DNA of 16,572 bases from an uncultured Erysipelotrichaceae bacterium (GTDB lineage Bacteria; Bacillota_I; Bacilli_A; RF39; UBA660), in contig CACZOV010000051.1 in assembly GCA_902782915.1 (NCBI GenBank), positions 1 to 16,572 of the forward strand, written 5' to 3'. The notes beneath the pieces were generated by a model, which worked only from the letters and a program-made list of their open reading frames with translations, was not told the origin of the DNA and searched no databases. The translations under genes and the position numbers were made by a program. Within the stretch, counting starts at the first letter, position 1. Each line of letters begins with the position of its first letter. This document shows positions 14,746 through 16,572 of this stretch, one piece after another.

Positions 14746-15267
14746 ATGAAGGCAACAGGAATGGTAAGAAGAGTAGATAGTCTAGGAAGAATAGTTATTC
14801 CTAAAGAAATTAGAAAAGTATTAAAGATAAAAGAAAATGAACAAGTAGAAATAAATGTATCAGGGGATGAGATAATACTTAACAGATATTCAGAGTTAGA
14901 TGAATATGATTTATCTTTAAAAAATTTAATTAATTCTATAAGTCGTGTTTATCATGTTGATATATTACTAACTAATTTAAATTGTTTTAAAATAGCAAGT
15001 AAAAATTTTGAATATTTAGAAAATAAAGAAATAAGTTCATATTTATCTAGTATTTTAGAAGAAAGAAGTGAAGTGTTGGAAAGTAGTAAAACTTCTTTAT
15101 CTTTAAATAGTAATGAATCAGATATTGAGTCGTCTTTTTTTATAAAAACTTTAATTATAAATGGTGATACAGTTGGATTAATTATATATTTAAGTGAAAA
15201 AATATCAGAGGTAGATTCTAAAGTTTTTGAACTGGTAGAATGTTATTTAGAGAAATATCTTGAATAA
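14746..15267 (+). CDS. spoVT: Stage V sporulation regulator SpoVT
   Basis: SpoVT is an AbrB-like transcription factor made in the forespore under sigma-G in Bacillus; it tunes late forespore genes and spore properties. The 173-aa protein matches its two-part layout. The N-terminal swapped-hairpin DNA-binding domain (1-50) contains MKATGMVRRVDSLGRIVIPK and EIRKVLKIKE. A C-terminal GAF-like domain (about 55-173) contains SSILEERSEVLES and GDTVGLIIY. AbrB itself is about 95 aa, so length alone excludes it. SD TGGTGAT is at normal spacing. mfd-spoVT neighbourhood is as in Bacillus, although two genes intervene here. I could not find a convincing sigma-G promoter. The -35 of the next promoter overlaps its stop codon. 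Confidence 0.93.
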   Translation: MKATGMVRRVDSLGRIVIPKEIRKVLKIKENEQVEINVSGDEIILNRYSELDEYDLSLKNLINSISRVYHVDILLTNLNCFKIASKNFEYLENKEISSYLSSILEERSEVLESSKTSLSLNSNESDIESSFFIKTLIINGDTVGLIIYLSEKISEVDSKVFELVECYLEKYLE

Positions 15268-15288
15268 TTTGGAGTTTTATGGTATAAT
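15260..15288 (+). promoter_or_regulatory. Promoter of the T-box leader
   Basis: TTGAAT (15260-15265), a 17-nt spacer ending in TGG and a perfect TATAAT (15283-15288) form an extended -10 sigma-A promoter. The -35 overlaps the spoVT stop. Transcription should start near 15294. Confidence 0.85.
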
Positions 15289-15293
15289 GTATG

Positions 15294-15500
15294 CGTATTG
15301 CGAGGAAGAAACGAGTACATTTTTGATAATTAAAGAGAGACTTTGTTAGGTGTGAAAAGTTATTAAAGAAAATGGAAAATGGTTTTGGAGCTTATAGAAA
15401 TATACAGGTTGCTCTGTTATAAGTAATGAGGCATATGTTATATATGTAAATTAAGGTGGTAACACGAGATCTTCGTCCTTATGGATGTAGGTCTTTTTTT
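15294..15500 (+). promoter_or_regulatory. T-box riboswitch, AUG (methionine) specifier
   Basis: T-box leaders bind a tRNA and permit transcription only when it is uncharged. Stem I can be traced by hand. AAAC (15309-15312) pairs with GTTT (15382-15385), and the specifier loop is AGTA (15314-15317) opposite GAA (15375-15377), the usual loop-E motif. CATTTT (15318-15323) pairs with AAAATG (15369-15374), and the distal arm carries AGAGAG and GGTGTGAA. The codon right after GAA-A is ATG (15379-15381), so tRNA-Met is the predicted ligand. The T-box AAGGTGGTAACACG (15453-15466) carries UGGU, which pairs with an NCCA end having discriminator A, as in tRNA-Met. The usual ACC after UGGU reads AAC. A terminator ends the leader, and metG lies downstream, which agrees with methionine. 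Confidence 0.95.
15467..15500 (+). terminator. Regulated terminator of the T-box leader
   Basis: AGATCTTCGTCC (15467-15478) and GGATGTAGGTCT (15483-15494) form a 12-position stem with one mismatch and two G-U pairs around TTAT, followed by seven T. Its left arm follows the T-box directly, so terminator and antiterminator are mutually exclusive. Confidence 0.9.
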
Positions 15501-15517
15501 AATTGGAGGTTAGTTTA

Positions 15518-15547
15518 ATGATGCGGATGTGTAGAAATGAAAATTAG
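15518..15547 (+). CDS. Possible Met-rich upstream mini-ORF (9 codons)
   Basis: The best ribosome binding site after the T-box, GGAGGT (15505-15510), stands 7 nt before ATG 15518, which opens only a nine-codon frame reading MMRMCRNEN and ending at TAG 15545-15547. It lies 34 nt before the chosen start of the SPFH gene and overlaps an alternative SPFH start (15537) in another frame. Three of nine residues are Met. It may be a leader peptide linked to methionine supply or a chance frame. Confidence 0.3.
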   Translation: MMRMCRNEN

Positions 15548-15581
15548 AGTTTTTAAAGAAAAAGGAGTGAAAGAATATTAT

Positions 15582-16572
<991 letters not shown>

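Noticed and set aside
15372..15374. First AUG of stem I's 3' strand as specifier
   Set aside because: It is base-paired with CATTTT (15318-15323) and precedes the loop-E GAA.
15386..15388. UGG (Trp) as T-box specifier
   Set aside because: It lies below the AAAC/GTTT helix rather than after the loop-E GAA. UGGU in the T-box also predicts discriminator A, while bacterial tRNA-Trp has G. AUG at 15379 fits position, discriminator and metG.

Overview
The window is strongly AT-rich, every recognisable gene lies on the + strand, and the families, gene order and leader type (T-box) are those of the class Bacilli (Bacillota). TGA serves as a stop (for example 6605-6607 and 8732-8734) and tryptophan is TGG, so the code is standard, not the Mycoplasma code. 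Two sporulation-type genes (bofA-like and spoVT) suggest a spore-former or a recent descendant of one. The SRP RNA is the short Mollicutes/lactic-acid-bacteria type rather than the long Bacillus type. An AT-rich, host-associated Bacilli lineage (RF39- or Erysipelotrichales-like) fits, but the sequence does not fix the taxon. The gyrA-to-dnaX order is typical of the oriC region.

Layout. (1) 3-2001: 3' part of gyrA and its terminator. (2) 2002-2338: a gene-free stretch with a long inverted repeat, then a strong promoter and the SRP RNA. (3) 2354-2806: tadA, 15 nt behind the SRP RNA, followed by a terminator. (4) 2891-8734: a tightly packed operon dnaX, ybaB/ebfC-type (yaaK), recR, bofA-like, holB, ricT (yaaT), a TrmN6/YabB-type methyltransferase and an unknown 210-aa protein. 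Gaps range from -4 to +39 nt. (5) 8731-9404: a MerR-family regulator with a textbook 19-bp-spacer MerR promoter in front of it, and a small downstream frame that may be its frameshifted tail. (6) 9412-13379: promoter, leader hairpin, pth, mfd and terminator. (7) 13418-14661: two unrecognised genes, one cysteine-rich and one Asn/Lys-rich. (8) 14746-15267: spoVT. (9) 15260-16572: a complete T-box leader whose specifier reads AUG (Met), a tiny Met-rich upstream frame, an SPFH/prohibitin-like membrane protein and the start of metG.

How the genes work together. Groups 1-4 are replication, recombination and translation housekeeping: gyrase, the clamp-loader subunits tau and delta', RecR, tRNA modification and SRP targeting. 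Pth, Mfd and SpoVT keep the Bacillus order spoVC-mfd-spoVT, but without fin between pth and mfd and with two unknown genes inserted before spoVT. The T-box should raise metG, and with it the SPFH gene, when uncharged tRNA-Met accumulates. The least explained items are the SPFH gene and Met-rich mini-ORF under the Met T-box, the MerR mini-locus, the repeat cluster at 2066-2135, and the two orphan genes between mfd and spoVT.
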